Assembly: GCA_963930655.1 (NCBI GenBank)
Contig: OZ005602.1
Coordinates: forward strand, 29,711,840 to 29,775,839
DNA from: Myrica gale
Lineage: Eukaryota; Streptophyta; Magnoliopsida; Fagales; Myricaceae
Reading direction: 5' to 3'
DNA length: 64,000 nt
Position numbers and translations under genes: made by a program. This document shows positions 27,101 to 39,423 of the stretch, one piece after another. The notes under the pieces are model-generated. The model was not told the origin of the DNA. It ran no database searches and worked only from the letters and a program-made list of their open reading frames with translations. Position 1 is the stretch's first letter. Every line of letters begins with the position of its first letter.

Positions 27101-28263
27101 AGTTAAGTTTTCTTTCTCTTTTGGAAACAGACAGTAGACATGGAAGTTTTTCTTCGAGGACGTGGGTTGAATCCCCTCGCACATTATTTCCTTTTCATGT
27201 TGATATTGTTGCATAAATATATATATAAAGAAGTGAAATTAATATATCAGATGACAGATTTCCCGTAAGACTCTGATCTGCTGTTCATATGGAATCAACT
27301 GAGTCCTAACATGCATGGATTAAATTAGGAAAACAGAGCACAAATCAAGTCACTCTATATATGTACATGTTGGAAGAAACGAAACCCAAAATTATGCTTC
27401 TTTTTTTTCCTTAAGATCGAGTACTGCTACATTAAATGCTGAAGAATTCACATAAAAAGAAAAAAAAAATCAGAACGCTGGAATTACTTTCGACGGTCAG
27501 CGTGCTGCATGCAAAGTTTGGCTTTGAGTTAATTGGTAGTGATTCAAGTTGATTTGCTGCCTCGATATTCCGATGTGGTGTTTCTGAAATAATATCGAGT
27601 TTCCATAGATAAGCAACCTTTTCAAATTCAAATCCTCTTGACTATTTTGGCGGACCTCATGAGAATTTCAAAGATAAGCAGATTGTTATCTGCCAAAAAT
27701 CTCTTCAAATTCAAATCCTCCTTAACTTTTGCCGGATCCTAACTTTGTAATGGAAATTTCTTCTATTTAATGAAATATCTTTACATTTTTAATTTGATCC
27801 GATACCCCCGAGTATCAGATTATGTAATTAAATTTTTAAGCAATATATATAGTAATGTTATTGTTAGAAACTTTGAAATTAAGTGTAATATTATATAAGT
27901 ATTGATAAAGATTCTTAAGACTTTACTTTAAAAACGATCTTGAAACTCTTCTGTGACCTTAATGTTAGGAACTGCATTCATAAGAAGCAAGGACTGGTCG
28001 ATCGGCATCGGCACAAGAAATTACTGAAATCTAGAAGAGGGTTAATTAAGGTCGACTCTATATGTCATAGAGAGGACTAATATGATCAAACATTAATCTT
28101 ACATACAAATACGGCGGGTCATCCGGGGTAGCAATAGCATGCACTAATTGAGGTCTACAAACGACTCCCATAAGGAGCGAGAGCGGCGGGAATATCCTTT
28201 GAGATTAGTATGCATTAATTGCTCTCTAATCTTGGTTTCATACGGGTATGTGCTAAGCAAATA
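27101..28263. other. Spacer downstream of the F-box gene
   Basis: AT-rich, with a weak direct repeat around 27610-27730 (ttcaaattcaaatcctc twice). No coding signal. Confidence 0.5.
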
Positions 28264-28960
28264 TCAAGGCATTAGTGAGAGTAGATCATTATTTTTCGTA
28301 TTCAACAAAGCAGTCTCTTTCAGCTCTGTTACTGATCGAGAGTATATCGTCTGTGGCATTGTGGTCACATTTTCTTCCTGGAGGAAATCTTTGAACCATA
28401 AAGGAGAGTGTTTCATATATCTTCTCAACTCATCCTTGTAATCTACGTAGTTGATACCAAACCGACATGTATAGCTTGAATTCCATTCGAAGTCATCAAG
28501 AAAAGACCAGAGGTAGAATCCCCGAACGTCAACTCCTGACCTGTTTATTGGTTGATAGCTTTTGGCATTAGAATTTAAATACATTGACAGGACAAAATCT
28601 CACCAAGTTGATCTTTAAACTAATTACAGTGAACGATCTAAATAAATCAAACGTGATTGATATATACTGTAAGCAGGTCTATATATAAGCATGCACCAAT
28701 ACTCACTTGATAGTCATTAAGAGACTTGATAGATGGAGGCGGTGGTATTTTACCCTCATGCTGTCGCTGAGAAAATCTTGAATCTGCAGTCAGCTATTAT
28801 TTACGTCACTAAATCCTTACAATAAATAAAGAAGGCAAATGCATTATTTCTGATACGCACGATAAAAGTTTGGAGTAAACAACAGAAAAAAGTCCAAAAA
28901 AATTTGGGTTACCTTATGTAATGAAAAAATTGAGCTACATCACAACGCCGACCTCAGCTA
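28264..28960 (-). pseudogene. Detached 3' end of a GH1 beta-glucosidase gene
   Basis: Exon-13 equivalent 28540-28264 reads [40 protein letters not shown] and WFKDFLQEEN, with an extended unrelated tail. Exon-12 equivalent (about 28815-28708) reads SDSMRVKYHRLHLSS but carries an in-frame stop after FSDVNNS. Only a few bases of the exon-11 end remain near 28920-28955. Exons 1-10 are absent. It lies directly downstream of the 30310-39860 pseudogene, so a partial tandem duplication is the simplest origin. Confidence 0.85.
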
Positions 28961-30309
28961 AAGGTCAATTTTTTTTTCTGTAGTGATTGTTTTCTTTTAG
29001 GGCATCTGACTCAATGTCATGTAAAAACTGTTTATAAATGTTACTAAAGTTAATATTAAGGCTGCGTTTGTGTTCTAAAATTTTACACCCTCTAAAATTT
29101 TAACACAATAAAATATTACAATATAATCTCCCTCTCCCCATCAAATCATTACTTTTCACTACAAAAAATATAAAAAATTACCTCGCTTCATTTTTTCACT
29201 AAACCCAATACCAAAAATTTTAACAACACTAAAATTTTACCAAACAAACCCACCAGTGAGGTTCTTTTTTTAACGAGACCTCAAATTCCTTTCAAAAAGT
29301 ATAGTGAAAAAGAGAATATCCAGATGGGCTTCCCTGTTGCAGGGGTGGCTATTACCCTTATCGCAAGCACGGGTGGCGCCACCCTCCAAGGACAGGTGAG
29401 TATTTTTTTCATATTATAATATTTGTTTTTTATTTTTCAGACTTTTTAAAATAGATTATTAAGGTTTTTTTTTGTTACAATGTTTCAGCTGATTATATAT
29501 ATATAAATCTTATCCGAATTTATAATTAATTTAAATTACATGTATCATTTTTTAATTGGTGTTAATGAAAGTTCTCACTAGACCTAAAACACCTAGGGAC
29601 CTATATGATCGAAATCTAGGGACGATAAGGGTACTTAACCCAAAAATCTGAGGAGAATATTTCATATTTGTTTTCTGTATGTGGCGTCTGTTTAAATAAT
29701 TTTGCATTTTTTTTTCTCTCCAATGCAATTTGGTTTTATGACTTTAGATACTTTTTTATTTTTCGTTTTTTTTTTCAGGGTTCTAATGTTATCTATGAGG
29801 AACTCATTGGAATGTTATAAATTTCTATTTTACGGTTGGATTGGCTGCTCTTTTATCATATTTGGTATGAAAAGCAAACTAAAAAAATGACCCCTTTACA
29901 ACACATGAATAAACTGATTCTCAGAGTAAATGCATGTAACAAGGTTGGATCAAGAGAAAGCTGGAGTTCAAGGGGTGGTATCCTGGCAGAAACCAAAGAA
30001 GAGGAAGGAACTTCAATTATTCCTACTCAACTATTTCAAGAAAGTAAACAAATAATGACTTGTTTTCGGTATTTAGCACATTTTACACCTATTATTCCAA
30101 CATTCAACAAATCATTGACCCATTTCAACCGAAATGCAAATACCGGCGCGCAACATCCCTGCTTGGATAGCAAGCCCGACATCCCCCCTCCCACCTGACT
30201 TGTCCCGTGGATTGTGTTGGAAGCATCTGGGTTGCGGACCTCCTTCACTTGTACTTTTCCTTTAAGCTATAATATTGTTACTAAACGAAACCATTCTCTT
30301 TGAAATTAA
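28961..30309. other. Spacer between two beta-glucosidase fragments
   Basis: Contains a family B MITE (29059-29254). At 29322-29394 a short open stretch (GVAITLIASTGGATLQGQ) ends at a good donor, but I find no partner exon. At 29580-29660 there is a fragment like the end of a foldback element (cacctagggacctatatgat). Nothing else recognised. Confidence 0.5.
29059..29254 (-). mobile_element. Tourist-like MITE, family B copy 3
   Basis: Inverse family B: tgcgtttgtgttctaaaatt at one end, acaaacccacc at the other, with atcattacttttcactac and ttcactaaacccaatacc inside. TTA precedes the left end. Confidence 0.78.
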
Positions 30310-32840
30310 CTACTGAGAATACACCAATGACGGCTTTGTGGTGGCATTTTCCTTTCGGAGGAAATCTTTGAACCATAGAGCAGAGTGTTTCGTATATCTT
30401 GTCAACCCATTTTTGTAATCTATGTAGTTGATACCATACTGCGTAGTATAACCCGTTTCAAATTCGAAGTCATCAAGAAATGACCAGATATAGTATCCCC
30501 TGACGTCAACTCCGGCCCTGCAGAAACCATTTCATATTAGTCTCCAACTTAGAGTTTGAAGATAGTTATAGCTGTTCAGTATCAAGCTTTAAGGGAGTGT
30601 GCAACTCAAGCAAAAACATGTTTTCTGCCGTGATGCCAAGCTTTATTCACTTACTTTTTTAATCATGCTTATCCTACTTTATTGCCGTTCAAATGTTTGC
30701 TCAACATACATTGCGAGCTTTTATTTTAAGTTTCTATTGAGAATATCCACGACCTCCTTCTTGGAAGCCTTAGTAGGCCTCATATGCACTATCTGATAAG
30801 AGCTAGACAAGCCCTGTTTGTGAGGATAAACCCAAAAAGGTTATGCAGGGCCTATTTGTACAGGTTCTAGACTAGTAATAGGAGATTGTTTATTTTAAAT
30901 TTGTATACTACTGAGGAACCAGGGCTTTTTATTCTCATAGTATTAGAGGTTCATTTCCTCGAAGTTCCATGTTCATATACATTTTGCAAAAAAGTCACTT
31001 GCTACTACCCATGGGCATTCAAGGAACCATTTAGAACAAGGAACGAAGGGATGTTAATTCCTCCACCTAATTTCCTCTTCCCAATGAAGGCAAAAATAAT
31101 GCTCTAAATGTACCATGAATGTATGCATGTCTACATGCATCGATACTCACTTGATAGTTCTTAAGAGACTCGATAGATGGAGGCGGTGGTACTTTAACCT
31201 CAAGCTGTCACTGAGAACCTCTTGAATTGACAATGAGCTATTACAGACATCACAAAATCCTGGAAAAAGAAAAACCAAATGCATAAGTTTGATATACATA
31301 TATGAAATGAAAACACTTCTTAAAGAGGGAGCAAAGATCTTTTTACCAGTTTCCATAATGAAAATATGTGGATTCTTGAAATTCCTCTTTACGTATAGCA
31401 CAACTTCTTGTATTCCCCTCGGATAAATGTAAAGCCAGCTGCATGGGATCTACAAAACCATTGTAACATTCTTCGCTTAGTGAAACAAGTATGATTGTAC
31501 ATTTTTAATGAAGATGGCAGAACAAAATTCTAAATGAGGGAGCTATGGAGATTACCGGTTCACCAATAGGAACACCATCCTTCTCTGCTGAGACAACAAA
31601 TTGTGTGAGAGTGTAAGTAAATGTAAAATTACAGTCCGACATCTCTTCAACGTTGTGGATTTTAAACTTACTGGTGAGATCTACATGGCTATCAGTAGTG
31701 TAACTTAGGTTGACGCTGCTAGAGTAGTTAGAGTCATCTGCATATCTTGCAGTGTAGTAATTTACCCCAAGGAAGTTAAGCGACCCCTTGACACTATTGG
31801 ATTGTTCTTCAGTGAAGTTGGGCAGTCGATTCCCCACCAAAGCTCGCATGGACTGAGGGTAGTCACCATATGTAATTGGATGAACAAACCTAGAAACATA
31901 ACACAAGTGATGGTAGTGTAATGAGACCAACAATAATGGTAACTGTAAGAACAGTACTGCTAGCTCTAAGAAGAAAGGCCGCTGAGACGCAACCTATTCA
32001 AGTGCATGCAGCATTATCGCCATTTACAGTTTTTACACTGCTATTAAAATCCTCATGTCGCTTTTATATTCCTTAAAAGTCTCATCATGATACCACCGGT
32101 TATTTAAATTCAGTCCTTGAATGATTTATATTTTCCTGAACACTTTAGTCATGATAAAAACATGCTCCTTATTTGTCAGCAAGGCAAACGTGCTAGCTGA
32201 GAAATTCAAGCCAGAACACTCACCGTCCAAAGGCAAAATCCAGAGCTCTAGAGGCAGCCTTTCTACTAGCAGCAGTTTGAAACTTGGGCACCATCCAGTA
32301 TGTAAATACCGTCATCCCAATTTCTCCCATTTGAGTAGCCTGTTGAAGTTAAAATTAGTTTACAGTTTCAAAACCTCTATTTATGAGCAGAAAAATAGCA
32401 AGTGCGAAACAAATATTCCTCATTAAAGAGCCATAAGTAGAAAGCGAATGCATTTCAAGATGATTGCAAAAGCTATTGTTTATAAACACAAACCTGATAC
32501 TTCTCCCTGTACAATTTTACAGCAGCTGCATGAGCAAGAAGAATGTGATGTGCTACCACACAGGGTTCTGTCCCTGAGTTCCCAAATGTGCAGTTTCCCA
32601 TGTAGCTAGAACATCGACCAGGTGCATCAATACCAGTTGTATACCCTCTGCTGCTAAACATATTTGGCTCATTGAAGGTAACCCAGTACTTCACTCTATC
32701 ACCAAATTTTTTGAAGCAGAAGTCTGCGTAATTATTAAAATCATTCCTGATCATTGGAGAATGAACAATTGCCTATTAGTGCAGGTAGCATATTCCAATC
32801 TTTGGCTATGGATTATCTAGATGATGGCACGTGATACTCA

Positions 32841-32933
<93 letters not shown>

Positions 32934-33087
32934 TCATCATGGTGATTGTTAGTAATTAAGGCAATGTGCCAAAGTAAATTAAGGATGAGAGAGGTAGGAC
33001 TAAGTTTACCACTATATAGGAGCCCATCAATGAGTTTATTGTAGAATTTGACACCTTCTTGGTTCACTCCACCACTAAGTTTTCCCT

Positions 33088-34883
33088 CTAAGTACAAAAA
33101 TGAACTCCATTAAATCATAGATAACATCTTTGGCAACAACACAAATATAATGTTTATAGTTTCCTTCTAAGGGTAAATTACACGCCCCCTCAAATTATCT
33201 CTTCTTTTGCACTGTCATCTACATATTCCTAATTCTGTCACTTGGGCCTTAAACTAAACAACCTGTTTATGACAAGATCGCATCTTTACCTTTATTTACT
33301 GTTCACATCTTGGGATTTGTGATTGCCAAGGCCAAACAACAGCACCTCTCCTAAGTTCCTATGAAGTCAAATTCCCATTCTTTTCTTTAGAAATCTCCAA
33401 AAATTTAAAGAAATACTACTTTTATCAAAGCAGGGGAAAACAATAGACCTGAGACCGGAATTGCATATCCAACTTCCGAACCCGTGTCTCTCAACCCGTT
33501 TCTCGACCTGACAGACTAACCTAGTGATCCCCATTTCCTACACTCGCAGCATATTTCTACCTTGTTTAGCCACATCCCCTGGAAACTGTTTGCACAACTC
33601 TGGGAAAAGTGTGTTAGTGAAGTCCTCATTGCAAAAAATTTCCTCATAGGGTGGCTGCATTGAAGGTACCTCAACATGGTCACACTTACACCCATTGCTA
33701 GCCTAGCAAGAATTGTTTCAATATCAGCCAAGCATTGCTCGGTTTCAAAGCGAAGATTCATAAACTCAGCCCTTGTGAGAACCTTTCCCTCGCGGTCACA
33801 GTCATCGGAGGGTTGCCAGTTGCTATGTGGGTTAGCCATTAGTCCAGGGAATGATAAGGCATTGAAACCACCTAATATGGTGGAAGCAATTAAATAGCGA
33901 AAGAGGAAAAACATCTCTCTTGAATTTTCTGACACCACACAGATAAAGAATGAAGCAAAAATTCTTATTCTACTAAAACCGCTCAACATAGACTTAAGAT
34001 ATCAATCATTCACTGATGAAATTGATATAATGCATGCCTTTACATATGCTACGAATCCTAAACCCATTACTCTTCAAAATTGCATGTCCTAAAATTTGCT
34101 AGAAAAAAAAACGACACGGATACTGTTCTAGTGCTTCTAGGAAAACCAAATTTTAGAGCTATTGGAAAATACAAGAATATAGAAATCCTAAAAGTTCTAG
34201 AAGAGCCCAAAAGTTAACCCAATTGAAAGGAAAACCTAACCATCACAACTATTTCTACGTCATAACATTTGAACATGAAACTCTAAAGACCCTAAGCGAG
34301 AGGAGGAAAAGGAGTAGAAGAAGAAGAATTCCAAAGGACTTCTCGGTATGAAATTTTAAATTTAATCTTCAGTTAATGTGTCTTCCTGCACAAAGAACTT
34401 TTCAGCGACCTATCGTTCAAGTCATTTGATTTAAGCATGTCTTTCTTTACACAAACATCTTTTAATCAATATATTAACCAGATTCAAATACTCCAGAATC
34501 TTCACGCAATTTGTTATTGATTTACCGTTCCTTTGCTGATATTCCTGTATTAAATTGGCACACCCATTCCTTACAATAAAGAAGAAGAAAAATCCACCCA
34601 CCCATAAATAGTTTTCAGAGTGTTTAAAAAGCTAAAAATCTATGGCAATTAGCTCTAGGCCAAATGGATCCCTTTCATATCCATAAACTATGAGTGTGTG
34701 TACGGATAAAGGGAGAGTGGAAAAAAAAAAGTGGTCCCACATTTCAAGATGAATACTCCCTTTTGATAGTTGATCTCCACATGTAAAAACAACATAGTTC
34801 ATGATTTTACTGAAAAATGAAGCAACTGCATCATAGTACTAAAATTAAGAGAAACAGAAACTTGCCTCCTTTCACATACATCC
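33088..34883. other. Part of intron 4 of the beta-glucosidase pseudogene
   Basis: Contains the end of a foldback-like sequence at 33170-33300 (gggtaaattacacgccccct) without a found partner, and the broken coding remnant at 33516-33989. The rest is AT-rich and unassigned. Confidence 0.5.
33516..33989 (-). pseudogene. Unrecognised broken coding remnant
   Basis: One frame reads ASTILGGFNALSFPGLMANP, then SDDCDREGKVLTRAEFMNLR and FETEQCLADIETILARL. Past about 33670 the coding look passes to a second frame (MQPPYEEIFCNEDFTNTLFP, ELCKQFPGDVAKQGRNMLRV). Balanced acidic and basic residues in both parts suggest a once-real protein with a frameshift. I cannot name the family. Confidence 0.3.
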
Positions 34884-36864
34884 TTAAAGTTTGGGAATTA
34901 GTGAGCGGTTCTTTTCAACTTCGATCCAACTAGATCCAGGAATTTTCTTTACATCCCGAATTTCCATTAATTCCCTAAGCATTCCAGCACTGTCCCAATT
35001 GCTCAAACCAGCAAACAAGTTGGATAACACCACATAGGTTGACGGGTCATTTCTGTCTAGGTGTAATACATGCTCCGCAGCATGCTTTCCAATTTCCATA
35101 TCACCATAAACGTGACAAGCACCAAGCAAAGTTTTCCAAACTAGCACACCTGGTTTAAATGGCATTCCTAAGATTAATTCCTCAGCTTCTTTGAGTCGAC
35201 CAGCTCGACCAAGAAGATTTACCATACATCCATAGTGATCCTCTTGAGGTAGGATTCCATAATCAAGAGTCATGGAAGAGAATAACTCCCGCCCTTCATC
35301 AAGAAATCCTCCTTGCCCACATGCATAAAGCACACAAATGAAGGTTATACAGTTTGGCTGAATATCCTTCAGCCTCATCTCATCATAAATCTTAAGAGCT
35401 TTCCTAGATTGTCCGTTTATTGCACATGCCATGATCATCGTTTTCCATGAGACAACAGAATGATCATTCATTGATCGGAAAACTGCCCATGCGCTATCCA
35501 CACAACCACATTTTGCATACATATCTAGTAAAGCATTATCGACGCAGACATCAATATCCCTTCCAAGCTTAATTTTCAAGTCATGGACTTTCTTCCCTTC
35601 CTCCAAGGAAGGAATATTGGCACAGGCATTTAGGGCAGTTGCAAGGGTAAACTTATTCGGCTTTATACCCATCTTCTTCATCTGTGCAACAATCTCCAGT
35701 GCTTTTCTCGGTTCCCCACACTGTAGGCATCCTGCAGCCATCTGGTGGTGCCTCTGGCGGGAGCGTAATTATAGATGTTTTGAGGATTGTTCTTTGTCTT
35801 TGGATAGGTTGAAGGGTGTTTTGTTGTCGTTACTTTTTTGTTGGGTGAACTCGGTGCTTGGTTGCCCTTTTCTAGATTTTGTTGATTTCTTTAGTTTTCT
35901 TGCTTGTTTGGAGTAGTGTTGTCGGTATAGTCTTTTGTACTGTTTTCACTATTTCTAAAGAGATTAGCTTATTCATAAAAAAAAAAAAGCTTTAAACCCT
36001 TCTCCCAACTTTCGATTTTTGATATACATATCGGCCAAAGCGTTCCCTACACACATCTCAACACCGTAGCCATATTTGATCAGCTGAGCATGAAGCTGCA
36101 GTCCCAATTGTAAGTCAGAAAGGGCGGCCAACCCAGTAAGAGCACTGGCAAATGTGAAGTGATCAGGTTTCACGCCATCCCTAATCATTCGACACCAAAA
36201 ATCCGGTACGTCCATATAAGAGAACTGCAAAAACCCAGCCATCATGGCATTCCAAGACACAATATCCTTATAGGGACAGTCATCGAAGACTTCCAAAGCC
36301 TCCGCTAGTTCACCATGCCTTATCAAGGCTGTCAGGAACGCATTCACTAAGAAGACATTGGACTCAAACCCTAAACGGACAACGTCTGCATAAATTTTGT
36401 ATGCCTCTGTCAAATTCTCAACTAAGGAGCTCGCTTGGAGAGCACTAACAAGGGTGAACTTTTGTAATTCCATCACAGCGCATACATCGAAACAAAGAAA
36501 GAGCTTCGTTAGGACATCCATGTTTAACGAATCCCGCAATGACAGCCGACCACGACACCACGTTCGTGTCGAGCATTTCCTCGAACAGTTGAAGACCATC
36601 GACAAGATCACCGCACTTGACATACATATTAAGCAAGTGATTGCGGAGAAAAAGAGACGAGGGAAGAGACCCTTTGACTAACTTAGCATGAATTGCTCTT
36701 CCACGGTTGGAGTCAGAGGTTTCGGCATACCTACGCAATTGAGAAGCATAAATTTCTTCCTCGGTGGCTGAGTTTCCAATGCTGCGTGACGGGAAAAAGC
36801 TTTGAGAAGTTCGAATAAAAGGAGGTGACCTCGTGGCTCCAAAGAGAAGATTTGAACGGGGCAT
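34884..36864 (-). pseudogene. PPR protein pseudogene, E-type, broken by a LINE fragment
   Basis: Minus-strand intronless PPR gene. The first part (36864 to about 36450) reads MPRSNLLFGATRS, ASQLRRYAETSDSNRGRAIH and NHLLNMYVKCGDLVDGLQLF, and frameshifts after DGITK. The second part (36475-35990) reads KFTLVSALQASSLVENL, DIVSWNAMMAGFLQFSY and NALADMYIKNRKLGEGFKAF. A LINE tail of about 250 bp follows. The last part (35741-34884) reads MAAGCLQCGEPRKALEIVAQ, DNALLDMYAKCGCVDSAW, HYGCMVNLLGRAGRLKEAEE, STYVVLSNLFAG and an E-motif end PGSSWIEVEKN, then stops without DYW. About a dozen residues expected between FKAF and MAAG are gone. It lies inside intron 4 of the beta-glucosidase pseudogene, same strand. 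Relatives act in organelle RNA processing. Confidence 0.88.
35742..35990 (+). mobile_element. 5'-truncated LINE (L1-type) tail
   Basis: The plus-strand frame reads WWCLWRERNYRCFED, LKGVLLSLLFCWVNSV and FVDFFSFLACLE then stop, the typical C-terminal tail after the reverse transcriptase of plant L1 LINEs. About 75 bp of 3' UTR and a 12-A tail (35977-35988) follow. It is inserted into the PPR pseudogene. No clear target duplication is visible, and some host sequence was lost at the site. Confidence 0.88.
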
Positions 36865-37397
36865 CTATAGACTATGCGTAAACTTCATGACCCCGCGCTA
36901 ACATGGCTGTTATATACTGTGAATTTGTGATCTAAAAGGCGGCGTCCTGGTTTGGCTGCGTGACCTTCCACTTAAATCACTGATCTGATATTGAAAGAAT
37001 TGAATTTGAAACTATATTTTTTATATCTGTCTTATTTTGATCGATAATTAAATTTAGAACCATACATGATCCTAACAGTCTTAGGAGAGCTTTTATCCTT
37101 TTTTTTCTTTTTTTTTTTCTCGTAAATCACCGATCTGATCTTGAAAGAATTGAATTTGGTTATACCAGTCTGGTTTTGAGAGAATAGAATTTAGAACTGC
37201 GCCCTCATCCTAACAGACTCCGGAGAGCTTCTATCTTTTTTTTATTCTCTCCTATTTTCTCGTCCTGTTGAATGAAATCTATTTTTTTCAATTTTTTATG
37301 ACCCATATGAAATGGCAAAAGGTAGTATTCTCTACCACGAGATGGAGAATCTAAAGGAGTCCAAACTTGGGGCATGTTCGTGTTGTAAAAAATTGTA

Positions 37398-38289
37398 TAA
37401 ATTTTTTTTAGGTCATGTTTTAAAGAGGAACCGATACAAAGACCAGGCGATAAACATCGGCGGGATCCGATAAAGGAATCGAAGAAAGTCGCTATATGCT
37501 CCATGCAAAGCAGTGAGAGTGGCGGCCGGACTCGGTAGACACATCTACCAGGACCTTACAAGCCAGTAAAGAAAGCATCACAGCCCGGTACAGAAAGCTC
37601 ATGCAAGGGCTGAAAAAGATCCACAAAGGATCGGAGAAAGCTCACGCAGGAGCCGGACCAAAACACACCTAAACTAAACACAGACCAACAACAACAAAAA
37701 CCAGCCAAACAAAGCAGAGAACCAACAAAACAGCAACAAGAACCAACAAACGAGACGAAACACGCTCCACCACGAGCACACAGAAAGGCCACAACACCGG
37801 CGCGTGACCACCACGCGCTGCCGGAAGGTTGCAAAAAAGCGGCGACGAGCACGACAAAGGAAGAAGGAACCCTCCAAAAGGCGCGCGACAGCTTAACCAG
37901 TCGGAAAACAGGCCGAAAGATCATTCCCGAGGCGAGCGCGTGATGACGCCACTCGCCGTCTACTGGATGCCGGACTGGTCCGAATGTGCTCGGCTGGAGA
38001 AGGAGATGTCATCAAGCAGCGCTGTGTTCATCGGTAACACACGGAATCACTGGGATCTGACCACTTAGGTTCCGAACAAAAAAACAGGAGGAAGAAAGGG
38101 GGAAGAGAAAAGGAGGAAGAAGAAAGGGGCAGAGGGGAGAGGAGAGGGGGCGGTGGGAGGAGCTCCGGCCACCGCTAGAAACAAGAGTGAAAGAGGGGAA
38201 ACGACTAGAGGGAGGATAAAATTGGTTTTAGAGAGAAGGCAGAGCCTCTCTCTCTAGAACATTCGGGAGGTTCGGGAGGTTCTTACTTC
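37398..38289 (-). mobile_element. GC-rich non-LTR retroposon-like insertion in MITE A
   Basis: About 890 bp, markedly more GC-rich than its surroundings. On the minus strand it starts with a pyrimidine-rich leader containing ctctctctagaac and ends in an A-run (cctaaaaaaaattt), as expected of a LINE-derived or SINE-like retroposon. No long recognisable protein is present; GC-rich open frames (37556-37924) are low-complexity. Flanks share only tgta. The family is not identified. Confidence 0.55.
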
Positions 38290-38523
38290 TGTAGAATTCT
38301 AGTAGAATTGTGAATATTTATGTGAAATAGTATTTTTATAATTGTTTGTATAAAGGATAGAGAGAGATGATTTTATGTAATTGTTTAATGAAAAAATATT
38401 GGAATTAGGTTAAAAAGTATAGAGAGAAAATTTGTTATATTTTTTTTGAAAATGTATTGAAGTTTGTGTAAAAAATTGTTGGAGATTGTGTTAAATGTAT
38501 TAGTGTTTGTGTTTGAATTCTTA

Positions 38524-38728
38524 GGGTGGGTTTGTGTTGAAAAAATTTTGTGTTGTTATAATTTTTAGTATTGGGTTTAGTGAAAAAGTGAAGAGAGATA
38601 ATTTTTTATATTTTTTGTAGTGAAAAGTTATGATTTGATGGAAGAGAGACTGAGAGAGAGATTATATTGTACTATTTTATTGTGAGAGAGTGAAAAATTT
38701 TGTAAAATTTTTGGGTGCAAACACAACC
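38524..38728 (+). mobile_element. Tourist-like MITE, family B copy 4, inside MITE A
   Basis: 205 bp, ends gggtgggtttgtg and tgcaaacacaacc, flanked by TTA on both sides (38521-38523 and 38729-38731). The uninterrupted MITE A copy at 39424 shows the empty site, which confirms the boundaries. Confidence 0.9.
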
Positions 38729-39423
38729 TTAAAATGTTCGGTGATAGTTTTGTGAATTGATTTGAATCCTAAAAAAAACTTGAAAATGAACATTACTCAA
38801 GTTCTTTCACAAGATCTATGTCCTCCTGGAATATAAGTGGTGACCAGTTTATCATAAAATATTTCAGATAATAAAACTAATACCAAATGTAAAAAGTAAA
38901 ACACAACAAAACAAGAAAGACAGAGATAAAGACGATGTCATACCTTAAACCGATAGTAGAAATCAACAGCTACATCACCCGTACTATGGTCCGATATTTT
39001 GTCTGCGCCCGGCCAGTAACATTATAAGTTTCTCAGAAACGATCACAAAATAGATTAAGGATATTATAAAAAGCTACTGTTTTTCTTTCTTTTAATTATG
39101 GAGTCATGAGATTTGCATGCTAACTTTTTTATCTTATTCCTCCCTCCCTTGTGTTTTAGGTAATTGCTAAGTCATTGAACTTACCCTGCTCGCTACATCA
39201 CCGGAGCATTGGAGTAAGCTTGGGGGAAAACACACAAAGAATATACCAAAGAAGACAGAAATTGAGAGAGAGAGAGAGACCCGGATGCTCTCGAGTGAAG
39301 GTAAAAGTAAAAGAGACCACCAAACACGATATGAGACGTCGGACACAACGCAAATACATGCAACAACGGAAGAATGTACACATAGTAAATGTTTAAACAC
39401 ACGCAGTACTGGCGCTATACTTG

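Larger units (their letters stand above)
37373..38796 (+). mobile_element. MITE family A, copy 2, split by two later insertions
   Basis: Left end 37373-37397 (ggcatgttcgtgttgtaaaa), middle 38290-38523 (gtagaattctagtagaattg to gtttgtgtttgaattc) and right end 38732-38796 (atgttcggtgatagttttgt to gaacattac) together match the uninterrupted copy at 39424-39726. It sits inside exon 4 of the beta-glucosidase pseudogene. Confidence 0.85.

Noticed and set aside
27150-27185. gtgggttgaatcccctcgc, resembling a tRNA T-arm (B box)
   Set aside because: No matching A box, acceptor stem or anticodon arm at the right distance.
29322-29394. Short open exon-like stretch ending at a good donor
   Set aside because: No partner exon and no family recognised; too short to call.
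37556-37924. Minus-strand 122-aa frame rich in Cys, Phe, Val and Ser
   Set aside because: Low-complexity translation of a GC-rich retroposon-like insertion; overlapping frames look equally open and none has a domain.
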